Under the pieces are notes generated by a model. That model searched no databases. It was not told where the DNA came from and saw only the letters and a program-made list of their open reading frames with translations. Position numbers and translations under genes: made by a program. A DNA stretch of 64,000 bases from Acetofilamentum sp. (GTDB lineage: Bacteria; Hydrothermota; 32-111): positions 484,363 to 548,362 of the forward strand of contig DYMB01000001.1 of assembly GCA_020721805.1 (NCBI GenBank). Direction: 5' to 3'. Positions within the stretch are counted from its first letter, which is position 1, and every line of letters begins with the position of its first letter. Positions 40,687 to 49,492 of the stretch are shown piece by piece.

Positions 40687-41541
40687 TTGAATACTGTTGA
40701 TGTCTGTGTTTATGTAAGATTTAAAAATGAAGAGAATGATAAAAAGATAAGTGAAGAAGTGGATAGATTTTTAAGTGAACAAAAAATATATAATGTCATA
40801 AGAAGGTTTTATGATTCTTTGGAGTCAGAGGATAGAGGAATATCTGAACTTTTTAACTATGTCAGGGTAAATAAATCTATAAGGAAAGTGATCTGCCATT
40901 CGAGAGAAAACCTATCCAGTGATGATATTTTTACAATGTGGGTTGAGAAGGAGTTGTTGAAATACAATATAACCATAAGATATGTATTTTTTAAACCAAG
41001 CGATTCTATCGAATATGAGATTCTAAGGGAAAAAATAATAGGTGCCTTCTCAAGATATGAGAACGAAAAATTGCCAAACAAACTCGCTGCACATAGAGAA
41101 TATAAAGTTCTTGAAAAGAAATTGAAATCTACCGGTAATTGTCCAATAGGATACAAATATGTTGGTAAAGTCAACGATAAAAGGATAGTTGTTGTTGAAG
41201 AGGAAGCTAGTTTGGTAAAAAAGATCTATGAAAAGTATCTTGAGTTTAAATCACTTGGAAAAGTAAAAGAATTCCTCGATGAAAATAATATTAAAACTAA
41301 AAGAGGAATACCATTTTCAAGGCAGGCAATTTACAATCTACTTACTAACAAATTTTATATAGGATATATAACACACAATTTCTATAAGTATATTGAAACT
41401 ACAAAGAATAAAAGAAAACCTGTTTTTATAGAGGAAAGAAGAGTTGAGGGTAAACATCCAAGGATAATAGAGAGAGAGATGTTTGAACAGGTTAATAAAA
41501 TTCTTGAAGAAAATAACAAACATAAAAATGATCTTATCTAA
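40687..41541 (+). CDS. Degenerate serine-recombinase-like protein
   Basis: A 284-residue relative of serine recombinases. The N-terminal 120 residues follow the resolvase fold (VCVYVRFKNEEN, SELFNYVRVNKSIRKVIC, ELLKYNITIRYVF). In the motif 'YxRvSs..Q' the catalytic serine position reads K or N, and the 'dRlsR' arginine pair reads SRENL, so at most one arginine remains. The Recombinase domain is well kept (CPIGYKYVGKV, EASLVKKIYEKYL, FSRQAIYNLLTNKFYIGYI, GKHPRIIEREMFEQVNKIL). The zinc ribbon and coiled coil of large serine integrases are missing. It is probably a DNA-binding protein without recombination activity. The start is TTG behind AGAGG. It lies 11 bases before uvrA, with no sign of a surrounding mobile element. 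Confidence 0.78.
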   Translation: MNTVDVCVYVRFKNEENDKKISEEVDRFLSEQKIYNVIRRFYDSLESEDRGISELFNYVRVNKSIRKVICHSRENLSSDDIFTMWVEKELLKYNITIRYVFFKPSDSIEYEILREKIIGAFSRYENEKLPNKLAAHREYKVLEKKLKSTGNCPIGYKYVGKVNDKRIVVVEEEASLVKKIYEKYLEFKSLGKVKEFLDENNIKTKRGIPFSRQAIYNLLTNKFYIGYITHNFYKYIETTKNKRKPVFIEERRVEGKHPRIIEREMFEQVNKILEENNKHKNDLI

Positions 41542-41552
41542 AAAGTCCATAG

Positions 41553-44342
41553 ATGGAAAAAATTGTAGTTAGAAAAGCAAGGGTTCATAATTTAAAAAAT
41601 GTTTCCTGTGAAATCCCTAAAAGAAAATTTATAGTTATAACCGGAGTAAGTGGTTCGGGAAAATCTTCTTTCGCATTTGATACTTTATATGCTGAAGGAA
41701 GAAGGAGGTATGTAGAATCCCTCTCATCCTATGCAAGACAGTTTATGGGAGTTATCGAAAAACCTGAAGTGGAATACATAGATGGTCTGTCACCATCAAT
41801 ATCTATCGAACAGAGAAATATTGAAAAAAATCCCAGATCAACCGTAGGAACCGTAACGGAAATTTATGATTATCTAAGGGTTCTTTTCGCAAGGGTTGGA
41901 GATATATTTTGCTATAAATGTGGAAGACCTATAACTAAAACAGGTGTTGATCAGATAATATTGGAAATTAACAAATCTTTTATGGGGAATCTTCTAACAA
42001 TACTTTCACCTGTAGTTATAGGCAAAAGGGGAGAGTTTAAAGATTTATTAAAAAATATTGCCGGGAAAGGTTTTACTAAAATAAACCTTGATGGACAGAT
42101 TTTAAATTTGAGTGATAATATCATAATCGAGAAAAACAAAAATCATAGTATTTCAATAATAGTTGATAAATTAACTGTAAATGAGAAGAATAGGATGCGT
42201 CTTGCACAATCCTTAGAATTATCTTTGAAGGAATCGGGTGGAATTGTAAAAATAATATTTCCCGATGGTAGCGAAAAGATATATAATACTTCTCTGATCT
42301 GTCCTTTCTGCAATATTTCCTATGGTGAAATTTCACCAAGAAGTTTCTCTTTTAATTCACCTGTAGGTGCCTGTGAAGAATGCCATGGTCTTGGATACGA
42401 TGTCGAGGTTGATGAGGAATCCGTTATAACCGATGATGAATTGTCTTTATTTGACGGAGCCATAAGTATATGGCCTGATATTTCAAAAAGATCTGATCTT
42501 GTTGCTCTGGCAAAAATTTTAAAAATTGATTTAAGAAAAAGTTTTAAGAATTTACCTGAATTTTTTAAAGAGATCATCTTTTATGGTATTAAAGAGGATC
42601 TTTTTGGAAAGTATAATATTCCAGAAAATTTTACTTTTGAATCTATAACAGAGTATCTTAAAAGATTGTACCATTCAACGGATTCTGAGTGGATGCAACA
42701 TGAACTTGGGAAATATCTTATTTTTGCAAAATGTAAAAAATGCGATGGCTCAAGGTTGAAAGAAGAATCTCTATCGGTAAAGATAAATGGATACAATATC
42801 TATGAACTTACAACTATGAATGTTGAAGATTTACTAAACTTTTTTCAGAATAGGATAGTGCTGGAAAAAAATAAAGAGGAGATAGCAAGGGATCTTATAA
42901 AAGAGATCATAAAAAAACTGCAATTTTTAATAAATGTAGGTCTGGGATATTTAACATTAGAAAGATCCATAGATACACTTTCTGGAGGTGAATCCCAGAG
43001 AGTTCATCTTGCAACACAGATAGGTAGCGGATTGAACGATGTTCTTTATGTTCTTGATGAACCTTCTGTCGGTTTACATCAAAGGGATGTGAATATGTTG
43101 ATAAATACTTTGAAGGATCTTAAAGATAGGGATAACACGATAATAGTTGTTGAACATGACAGAAAATTTATAAAAGAGAGTGAACATATAATAGATTTTG
43201 GTCCCGGTGCAGGCAACTATGGCGGAGAGATAGTTTATCAGGGAGATCCTAATGGAATCGTAAAATGTGAAAAATCTTTAACAGGCAAATTTCTTTCAGG
43301 CGCAGAGGAAATTTTTGAAAAGAAAGAGGAGAGAAAGATAGACGAAAATTATTCCATAATTGTAAGAAAAGCATCCGAACATAATCTTAAAAAGATTGAT
43401 GTGAAGATACCTCTTGGAACTTTTGTCTGTGTTACAGGTGTTTCGGGAAGTGGTAAATCCACACTCGTTAACGATATCATCTTCAACGGTGTAAAAAAAT
43501 ATTTTGGTATTTCAAAGGTAAAACCTGGGAAACATGAAAAGATAGAGAATCTTCATTATATAGATAAAATTATTGGTATAGATCAATCACCCATCGGAAG
43601 GACTCCACGTTCCAATCCAGCGACCTATACTGGAGTTTTTACTTATATAAGAGATTTTTACTCTCAACTTAAAGAGTCAAAGATGAGAGGTTATAAACCT
43701 GGAAGGTTTTCCTTCAATGTTCCAGAGGGAAGGTGTGATGCATGTGATGGTGATGGTTACAAAAGAATCGAAATGTATTTTTTGCCACCCGTTTATATCC
43801 AATGTGATGTCTGTAAAGGTAAAAGGTTCAAAGAGGAAACATTACAGATCAAATACAGAGGGAAGAATATAGCCGATGTGCTTGATATGACTGTTGTTGA
43901 TGCTATTGAACATTTTAAAGATATACCAAGGATTGTAAGGAAACTTGAATTTTTGAATGAGGTTGGTCTTGGATACATTAAACTTGGACAACCTGCTGTA
44001 ACACTTTCAGGCGGTGAAGCACAGAGGATCAAACTTTCAAGAGAGCTTTCAAGAACAGATACGGGAAGAACATTGTATATACTGGATGAGCCTTCAACTG
44101 GACTACATTTTTATGATATAAAACTTCTTCTAAAGGTTCTTGACAATTTGGTGAAAAAAGGTAATACTTTAATAGTTATAGAACATAATATGGATATAAT
44201 AAAGTATTCTGATTGGATCATAGATCTTGGACCTGAAGGTGGTGAAAAAGGTGGAGAAGTTCTCTTTCAGGGGAAAATGAAAGATTTTTTAAAATTTAAA
44301 AATTCTTATACTGCCCAGTTTTTAAGGGAAGAGATGAGGTGA
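41553..44342 (+). CDS. uvrA: UvrABC system protein A
   Basis: The damage-recognition ATPase of nucleotide excision repair, 929 residues. The first P-loop is ITGVSGSGKSSFAFDTLYAE, the second VTGVSGSGKSTLVNDI. ABC signatures are DTLSGGESQRVHLATQIG and VTLSGGEAQRIKLSRELS, each followed by a Walker B (YVLDEPSVGLHQRD, YILDEPSTGLHFYD). Zinc modules are CPFCN...CEECHGLGY and CDACDGDGY...CDVCKGKRF. It follows the recombinase-like gene by 11 bases with no recognisable ribosome site of its own. uvrB and uvrC are not in the window. Confidence 0.97.
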   Translation: MEKIVVRKARVHNLKNVSCEIPKRKFIVITGVSGSGKSSFAFDTLYAEGRRRYVESLSSYARQFMGVIEKPEVEYIDGLSPSISIEQRNIEKNPRSTVGTVTEIYDYLRVLFARVGDIFCYKCGRPITKTGVDQIILEINKSFMGNLLTILSPVVIGKRGEFKDLLKNIAGKGFTKINLDGQILNLSDNIIIEKNKNHSISIIVDKLTVNEKNRMRLAQSLELSLKESGGIVKIIFPDGSEKIYNTSLICPFCNISYGEISPRSFSFNSPVGACEECHGLGYDVEVDEESVITDDELSLFDGAISIWPDISKRSDLVALAKILKIDLRKSFKNLPEFFKEIIFYGIKEDLFGKYNIPENFTFESITEYLKRLYHSTDSEWMQHELGKYLIFAKCKKCDGSRLKEESLSVKINGYNIYELTTMNVEDLLNFFQNRIVLEKNKEEIARDLIKEIIKKLQFLINVGLGYLTLERSIDTLSGGESQRVHLATQIGSGLNDVLYVLDEPSVGLHQRDVNMLINTLKDLKDRDNTIIVVEHDRKFIKESEHIIDFGPGAGNYGGEIVYQGDPNGIVKCEKSLTGKFLSGAEEIFEKKEERKIDENYSIIVRKASEHNLKKIDVKIPLGTFVCVTGVSGSGKSTLVNDIIFNGVKKYFGISKVKPGKHEKIENLHYIDKIIGIDQSPIGRTPRSNPATYTGVFTYIRDFYSQLKESKMRGYKPGRFSFNVPEGRCDACDGDGYKRIEMYFLPPVYIQCDVCKGKRFKEETLQIKYRGKNIADVLDMTVVDAIEHFKDIPRIVRKLEFLNEVGLGYIKLGQPAVTLSGGEAQRIKLSRELSRTDTGRTLYILDEPSTGLHFYDIKLLLKVLDNLVKKGNTLIVIEHNMDIIKYSDWIIDLGPEGGEKGGEVLFQGKMKDFLKFKNSYTAQFLREEMR

Positions 44343-44345
44343 AAT

Positions 44346-44789
44346 ATGTCACCATCAGTTTTCTGGTTACTCTTTGCGATTTTACTTTTTATAACTGAAA
44401 TAATCACACCCTTTTTTCTTTTTTCCCTTTTTTCAATATCAGCATTGATAACATCTTTTTTCTCTCTCTTTTTTCCTGGTCTTATAATTATCCAGATACT
44501 GATATTTGTCCTGCTGTCAACTCTTTTTACTTTTACCATAAGGAGAATTTTTATAAAATATCTCTCAAGGGATGATAAGGGTGGGATAAAAACCAATGTG
44601 GATGCTTATGTTGGAAGAGTTTGTAAGGTGATAGTTACAATAGATAATTCAAAGGATACCGGTGTTTGTGAAATAGATGGAATTAGATGGAAAGCGCATT
44701 CTGAAGATGGTCCTATAATCTACGAGAATAGTTTTGCTAAAATAGTAAAAGTTGAAGGTGCACATCTTTATGTTGTTAAACAAAATTAA
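44346..44789 (+). CDS. NfeD-family membrane protein
   Basis: A short NfeD-type protein of 147 residues. Two or three hydrophobic helices (SVFWLLFAILLFITEI, ISALITSFFSLFF, IQILIFVLLSTLFTF) are followed by an OB-fold (YVGRVCKVIVTI, EIDGIRWKAHSEDG, FAKIVKVEGAHLYVV). The end WkA....I..Gt.V.V..veG..L.V is characteristic of NfeD1b/YuaF-like proteins. Usual partners are stomatin/flotillin-type proteins, which are not adjacent here. It starts 3 bases after uvrA behind GAGGTG and overlaps the next gene by 20 bases. Confidence 0.8.
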   Translation: MSPSVFWLLFAILLFITEIITPFFLFSLFSISALITSFFSLFFPGLIIIQILIFVLLSTLFTFTIRRIFIKYLSRDDKGGIKTNVDAYVGRVCKVIVTIDNSKDTGVCEIDGIRWKAHSEDGPIIYENSFAKIVKVEGAHLYVVKQN

Positions 44790-45186
44790 ATTTTTATCTT
44801 TTTTATTTATCTTTTTAATTTTTCTTTCAAGTTGTTCCCTTTTTACGGATAAAATTTATGAAGTCTATAAAACTATGGAGAGTGGTGAAATTATAGTTGA
44901 TTCACTTGAATTCACTTCAGGTTTTTATAAAATTTTTTTAAACTCAGATTATGTGCTTGATATAATCTTTTTTTCTTCGAAAACGGGAGTTGAATTTTTT
45001 AAGGATTCTTCAAAACTTTATTCTGAATTCATAGAATATCCTTTGAGTTATATATCTCAGTCGTATTTTGAGAAAAGATTCTATATTTTTGAAGACAAAA
45101 AGTTGTACTTTGTGCTTGATAATTCTAACCTGGTGACCAAAACTGCTGGTAAACCTCTTGTTTACTTTACAATCACAAAAGAATAG
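44770..45186 (+). CDS. Putative lipoprotein
   Basis: A 138-residue protein of unknown function. The N-terminus has a basic start, a hydrophobic core (FLSFLFIFLIFLSSCS) and a lipobox LSSC, so it is probably an envelope lipoprotein. The mature part is aromatic and likely a small beta-sandwich (GFYKIFLNSDYVLDIIFF, KLYFVLDN). I chose the ATG at 44770 because GAAGGTG lies 9 bases upstream; a TTG at 44752 is possible. It overlaps the nfeD-like gene by 20 bases. Confidence 0.6.
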   Translation: MLLNKIKFLSFLFIFLIFLSSCSLFTDKIYEVYKTMESGEIIVDSLEFTSGFYKIFLNSDYVLDIIFFSSKTGVEFFKDSSKLYSEFIEYPLSYISQSYFEKRFYIFEDKKLYFVLDNSNLVTKTAGKPLVYFTITKE

Positions 45187-45195
45187 GAGTGTTAA

Positions 45196-46263
45196 ATGGC
45201 TGGAGTGATCTTGAAAAATATTACTAAAATTTTTTCAAACGGTTATGTTGCTTTGAAAAATATCAATCTTGAAATAGAGGAAAAAGAATTTGTAGTTTTC
45301 GTTGGTCCATCCGGTTGTGGTAAAACCACACTTTTAAGATGTATCGCAGGGCTTGAAGATATTACCGAAGGTGAAGTGATAATCGATAGGCAGGTTGTCA
45401 ACAATGTTCATCCCAAAAACAGGAATATAGCGATGGTTTTTCAGAATTATGCGCTCTATCCACATATGAGTGTTTATGATAATATAGCTTTTGGTTTAAG
45501 GACAAGACATTTTACGAAAGATGAAATAGACAAAAAAGTGAACAATGCTATGGAGATTTTAAACATTCAAAAATATAAAAATAGTAAACCGAGAGAATTA
45601 TCAGGAGGGCAGAGACAGAGGGTTGCGATAGGAAGAGCTATAGTTCGTGATCCAAAAGTATTTCTTTTTGATGAGCCTTTGTCCAATCTTGATGCCAAGA
45701 TGAGAGTTTCAATGAGATCGGAGATTTCAAAATTACATAAGAGATTAAACACTACAACGATTTATGTAACACACGACCAAACTGAAGCCATGACGATGGG
45801 TTCAAAAATCGTTGTTATTAATAATGGTGAAATTTTACAGGTAGCACCCCCAGATGTTTTATATAATAGCCCCTCAAATCTTTTTACAGCCACTTTTATA
45901 GGTTCTCCTCAGATGAATATCTTTGAAAATGTATATGAGAATGGAGAGATCAAATCCGATTTTTTTAAATTTAAAGTTAAATTCAATTTACCAAACCATA
46001 CAAAGGTTTTTCTTGGAATAAGGCCTGAACATATCTATATAGATAAACAGACAGATATATTTTTAAAGGGAACAATAGAGTTGGCTGAAGCTCTTGGAGA
46101 TGTAACTTTTCTCTACATAAATATTAATGGAAAGAGTATAGTTTTAAAGACAACGATCAATAAAAGATTTGAAATAGGGGAAACTTATACCATATTTTTT
46201 GACAGGAATAAATTCCATTATTTCAATCAGGAGGATTCAAAACGGATCGAACCTATTATTTAA
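45196..46263 (+). CDS. ABC transporter ATP-binding protein, MalK/UgpC/MsmX type
   Basis: A 355-residue CUT1-type sugar importer ATPase. It has Walker A GPSGCGKTTLL, signature ELSGGQRQRVAIGRAI, Walker B VFLFDEPLSNLDAKMR and the H-loop VTHDQTEAMTMG. The C-terminal regulatory OB/TOBE region contains LGIRPEHIYIDKQ. No permease or binding-protein gene lies nearby, so it may serve several dispersed sugar importers, as MsmX does in Bacillus. It is followed directly by PTS genes, and its last 22 bases probably contain the start of the IIC gene. The start has GGAG before ATG at 45196. Confidence 0.92.
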   Translation: MAGVILKNITKIFSNGYVALKNINLEIEEKEFVVFVGPSGCGKTTLLRCIAGLEDITEGEVIIDRQVVNNVHPKNRNIAMVFQNYALYPHMSVYDNIAFGLRTRHFTKDEIDKKVNNAMEILNIQKYKNSKPRELSGGQRQRVAIGRAIVRDPKVFLFDEPLSNLDAKMRVSMRSEISKLHKRLNTTTIYVTHDQTEAMTMGSKIVVINNGEILQVAPPDVLYNSPSNLFTATFIGSPQMNIFENVYENGEIKSDFFKFKVKFNLPNHTKVFLGIRPEHIYIDKQTDIFLKGTIELAEALGDVTFLYININGKSIVLKTTINKRFEIGETYTIFFDRNKFHYFNQEDSKRIEPII

Positions 46264-46862
46264 TACTCCTTTCTTCTTTCCTCCTCCTTGATAATAGAAT
46301 CTTTTTCCAATCGTTGATAGGTGAACCAGTCTTCCTCTTCCCTTTATTTTCAATTATATTCAAAATAGACTTTAAGTTTGAAATTTTTATTTTAATTTTA
46401 ATTTTTCAAATATTCTCCATAAGTTCCATCCAGATTGGAAAAGTGAACCCACCAGATTTCCAGTTTGGATTCGTTTCATCACTTATAGCATATCTGTTCT
46501 CTGACTCCTCCTTAACTTTTTCAATTCTTATAGGATTGATCTTCTCTTTTGTGAGTGGATATTTTTACGATGCAAAAACAAAATTAAATTTTTTTCTATC
46601 CCGTTTACCAATATTAAATTTAGGGATATTTTTATCTGTATCCATATCATTTTTATTTTCATTTGCACTTCTTTTATTTGAATATATAGTTTTAAAAGAT
46701 TTTGTATCTGTGAAAACTGAAAATGTTTATCTTGTTATGTTTGCTTTGATTTTCGCTCAAACAAAAATATCAAAACTCAACAAAAAAATAGAAATTTTTC
46801 TTTTTATTATAGGAATTTTACTTGGACTATTATGCATTTTAGCAATATCAAAATATTTTTAA
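46242..46862 (+). CDS. PTS mannose/sorbose-family IIC-like membrane protein, non-standard start
   Basis: A hydrophobic protein of about 206 residues with the IIC pattern of mannose-family PTS permeases: LLLDNRIFFQSLIGEPVF, then PLFSI, QIGKVNPPDFQFGF and several helices to the end. No ATG, GTG or TTG opens the full domain. The only standard option, TTG at 46314, has no ribosome site and would delete a typical first segment (LILLSSFLLLDNRIFFQS). AGGAGG at 46229-46234 lies 7 bases before an in-frame ACG at 46242, inside the ABC gene, so I place the start there. An ATA at 46263 or a sequencing error (ACG for ATG) are alternatives. IID follows, overlapping by 31 bases; IIA and IIB are absent nearby. 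Confidence 0.7.
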   Translation, partial: TDRTYYLILLSSFLLLDNRIFFQSLIGEPVFLFPLFSIIFKIDFKFEIFILILIFQIFSISSIQIGKVNPPDFQFGFVSSLIAYLFSDSSLTFSILIGLIFSFVSGYFYDAKTKLNFFLSRLPILNLGIFLSVSISFLFSFALLLFEYIVLKDFVSVKTENVYLVMFALIFAQTKISKLNKKIEIFLFIIGILLGLLCILAISKYF

Positions 46863-47476
46863 AATCTTTACTCGTTCAAGTTTTATTAAACAAAGAAAAT
46901 ATGCAACAAGATGGATACAGGATACTTAGTGATAATAAATTCAACAGTTACATTAACACAAATCCTTATTTTGCAACCATAATGCTTGGTTTTTTGAACA
47001 GGGTAAACGATATAAGAAGAGTTGATCTTTTTGCAAGCATAACCGCTTTTATTGGGGATGATCTTTTCTGGGGGAATTTGAAACCTGTTGTTTGTATGAT
47101 TTCACTTGTAATTTTATTTTTTAGATTAGATTATTCTTTTCTTTTGATTCCATTTATTTTTTATTTTTTCCTTACAAACTTTTTAAGGTATTATGGCTAT
47201 AAATATGCTTTAAAGAATGTTGACAATATTTCAAACTTTTATTCAGAGTATATCTATAAAGGTTTCAGGATACATATTGGTAGAGTTAAGTTTATATTTT
47301 ATGGTATAGTATTCATTTTAATACTATTTTTAATTTTAACATTATTGAATTTTAATTTAAACTATGTTATAATAATTTGTTTAATTGTAATAATAAACTT
47401 TTTTGCTAGGAAATTTAATTACTATTTTTTAGTCTTGATTTTTATAATAGGATTAGTATGGAGTATTGTAAAATGA
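46832..47476 (+). CDS. PTS mannose/sorbose-family IID-like protein
   Basis: A 214-residue IID homologue. The start LLVQVLLNKENMQQDGYRIL and NTNPYFATIMLGFLNR correspond to the family's 'QxxWNxExMQxxGF' and 'NTHPYLA' motifs. Membrane helices follow (PVVCMISLVILFF, FIFYFFLTNFL, IVFILILFLILTLLNF, YVIIICLIVIINFF). IID normally forms the sugar channel together with IIC. It is shorter than typical IID (about 270-280), lacking part of the central soluble segment. It overlaps IIC by 31 bases and HPr by 4. Confidence 0.78.
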   Translation: MHFSNIKIFLKSLLVQVLLNKENMQQDGYRILSDNKFNSYINTNPYFATIMLGFLNRVNDIRRVDLFASITAFIGDDLFWGNLKPVVCMISLVILFFRLDYSFLLIPFIFYFFLTNFLRYYGYKYALKNVDNISNFYSEYIYKGFRIHIGRVKFIFYGIVFILILFLILTLLNFNLNYVIIICLIVIINFFARKFNYYFLVLIFIIGLVWSIVK

Positions 47477-47739
47477 TAGAAAAAGAGTTTACAGTTAAAA
47501 ATAAACTTGGTATACATGCAAGGCCAGCCGCATTGCTTGTAAAGAATCTTGGCAAGTTTGATTCAAAAATAGAGATTTTGAGAGATGATCTTATAGTTGA
47601 TGGTAAATCTATAATGGGTATAATGATGCTTGCAGCGGAAAATGGTGCAAAACTTGTCATAAGGGCGGATGGACCAGATGAAATTGAAGTTATAAAAGTT
47701 GTTGAAGAACTTTTTGAAAAGGGATTCTATGAAGAATAA
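47473..47739 (+). CDS. ptsH: Phosphocarrier protein HPr
   Basis: HPr of 88 residues. With the ATG at 47473 the phosphorylated histidine falls exactly on H15 (KLGIHARPA) and the regulatory serine on S46 (VDGKSIMG), as in canonical HPr. GGAG 9 bases upstream and the ATGA overlap with the IID stop agree with this start. An ATG at 47458 would shift both positions by 5. The presence of Ser46 suggests an HPr kinase elsewhere. The gene overlaps ptsI by 11 bases. Confidence 0.92.
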   Translation: MIEKEFTVKNKLGIHARPAALLVKNLGKFDSKIEILRDDLIVDGKSIMGIMMLAAENGAKLVIRADGPDEIEVIKVVEELFEKGFYEE

Positions 47740-49492
47740 TCTTATTTTAAGAGGTTTTCCAGCATCACCTGGGCTTGTCATAGGTAAATTGAAGATATTA
47801 AACAATAAAGTGGAGTTCGTTCAGGAATATGACATAGATGATCCTGAAGGGGAAGCAAAAAGGTTTTTAAAAGCGGTTGGGGATACAAAGATCGATATTC
47901 TGAAAGCAAGAGAGAATTTTGACAAAACTATGGGAGAAGAATTCAAAGAGATTTTTGATGTTCAGATAATGATACTTGAAGACAAAAGTGTCATAGAAAG
48001 AACTCTACTTAACATAAGGGAGACAAAAAAGAATGCTGAGTTTGTTTACAAAAATGTTATGAATCAAATAATGGAGAATATGACAAAAACCGATAGTAAA
48101 TATTTTAAAGAAAGGATATTCGATATAACAGATATAATGAACAGGGTTATAAAAAAACTGAAAAATAGAGATGATATTTCACTCTCCTCCGATGAAAAAA
48201 TGATCATTGGCACATATACTATAACTCCAACCGAAACAATGAAATTCGGTAAAAATCTGATCATTGGTATAATTACCGAATCTGGAGGAATAACCAGCCA
48301 TTCTTCGATTATGGCAAGAGCTTTAAATATTCCTGCTGTTGTGAATGTTAAAGAATTTCTTTCAAATGTTGAAGAAGGGGATACCGTTATAGTTGATGGA
48401 TATACCGGAACTGTTATTATAAATCCAGATGAAAATTCTATAAAAAATTTCAAAAAAAGAGAGGATGAGTATATAACATATAACAAAAAATTGATGGAGA
48501 TAAAGGATGAAGAATCTGTAACCATAGATGGGCATAATATAGATTTATCCGCAAACATAGAACTTTATGAAGAGGTTGCGGAGGTTAAAAAATATGGAGG
48601 AAGGGGAATTGGACTTTTTAGAACCGAATTTATTTTTCTTCAAGAGAATGGATATCCTTCAGTTGAAAAGCAGAAAAAGATTTACACAAGTGTAAGTGAA
48701 AAGATATTTCCAGATTCAGTTATAATAAGAACCGTTGATATTGGTGGTGATAAACCTATCTATGTTGATGAAAATGAAAAAAATCCTTTCCTTGGATTTA
48801 GGGGTATAAGGGTATCTCTTAAAAATAGAGAACTTTTAAAAGATCAGTTCAGAGCGGTTTTAAAATCAAGTGTTAAAAAGAATTTAAAATTGATGTTACC
48901 TATGGTTAGCAGCATAGATGAAGTTATTCAGGCAAAACTTGTTCTTGATGAGGTGAAAAAAGAGTTATTCAACCAGCAGATAGATTTTGATAAGGATATA
49001 GAACTTGGAATAATGGTTGAGGTCCCTTCTGCAGCAATACTCGCCGAAGAGTTTGCAAAGTATGTAAACTTTTTCTCGATAGGGACAAACGATCTAACAC
49101 AGTATACTCTTGCTGTTGATAGAAACAACACCAGAGTCTCTCACCTTTACGATGCACTCGATCCTGCCGTCTTAAAATTGATAAAAATGACTGTTGATGC
49201 TGCTCATGATGTAAATATATGGGCTGGAGTTTGTGGAGAAATGGCATCCGACCCTATAGCGATACCAATTTTAATTGGACTTGGTGTTGATGAATTATCA
49301 ATGGCTCCAGTATTTTTACCCGAAATCAAGATGATCATAAGACTTCTTTCATTCGAGGAATCAAAAGAGATTGCAAAGAATGCTTTACTTTTTAAATCAC
49401 CCGATAAGGTTAGAGAGTATATCATAGGTATCATATCTGAAAAATTCCCAAATCTTAGAAAATATATTTTAGGAGAGTTTTATGAGGAATAA
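47729..49492 (+). CDS. ptsI: PTS enzyme I (phosphoenolpyruvate-protein phosphotransferase)
   Basis: Enzyme I of 587 residues moves phosphate from PEP to HPr. The N-terminal domain has LILRGFPASPGLVIGK and the catalytic histidine in SGGITSHSSIMARALNIP. The PEP-binding TIM barrel shows GIGLFRTEFIFL, RTVDIGGDKP, GFRGIRVSLK, FFSIGTNDLTQYTLAVDR and the catalytic cysteine in WAGVCGEMASDP. The ATG at 47729 (AAAAGGGA 5 bases upstream) gives the normal N-terminus; an upstream TTG at 47699 would add ten unaligned residues. HPr and EI are complete, so the phosphorelay itself should work. Confidence 0.95.
   Translation: MKNNLILRGFPASPGLVIGKLKILNNKVEFVQEYDIDDPEGEAKRFLKAVGDTKIDILKARENFDKTMGEEFKEIFDVQIMILEDKSVIERTLLNIRETKKNAEFVYKNVMNQIMENMTKTDSKYFKERIFDITDIMNRVIKKLKNRDDISLSSDEKMIIGTYTITPTETMKFGKNLIIGIITESGGITSHSSIMARALNIPAVVNVKEFLSNVEEGDTVIVDGYTGTVIINPDENSIKNFKKREDEYITYNKKLMEIKDEESVTIDGHNIDLSANIELYEEVAEVKKYGGRGIGLFRTEFIFLQENGYPSVEKQKKIYTSVSEKIFPDSVIIRTVDIGGDKPIYVDENEKNPFLGFRGIRVSLKNRELLKDQFRAVLKSSVKKNLKLMLPMVSSIDEVIQAKLVLDEVKKELFNQQIDFDKDIELGIMVEVPSAAILAEEFAKYVNFFSIGTNDLTQYTLAVDRNNTRVSHLYDALDPAVLKLIKMTVDAAHDVNIWAGVCGEMASDPIAIPILIGLGVDELSMAPVFLPEIKMIIRLLSFEESKEIAKNALLFKSPDKVREYIIGIISEKFPNLRKYILGEFYEE

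Noticed and set aside
40687..41541. Mobile element or integrase with attachment sites
   Set aside because: No cargo, inverted repeats or target duplication flank it, and the catalytic residues are lost.
46264..46313. Terminator after the MalK-type gene
   Set aside because: The stretch is pyrimidine-rich but forms no stem-loop, and it reads as coding sequence of the IIC protein.
48064..48558. Open frame of 164 codons on the minus strand opposite ptsI
   Set aside because: It mirrors a well-conserved enzyme I coding region and has no ribosome site or domain pattern.
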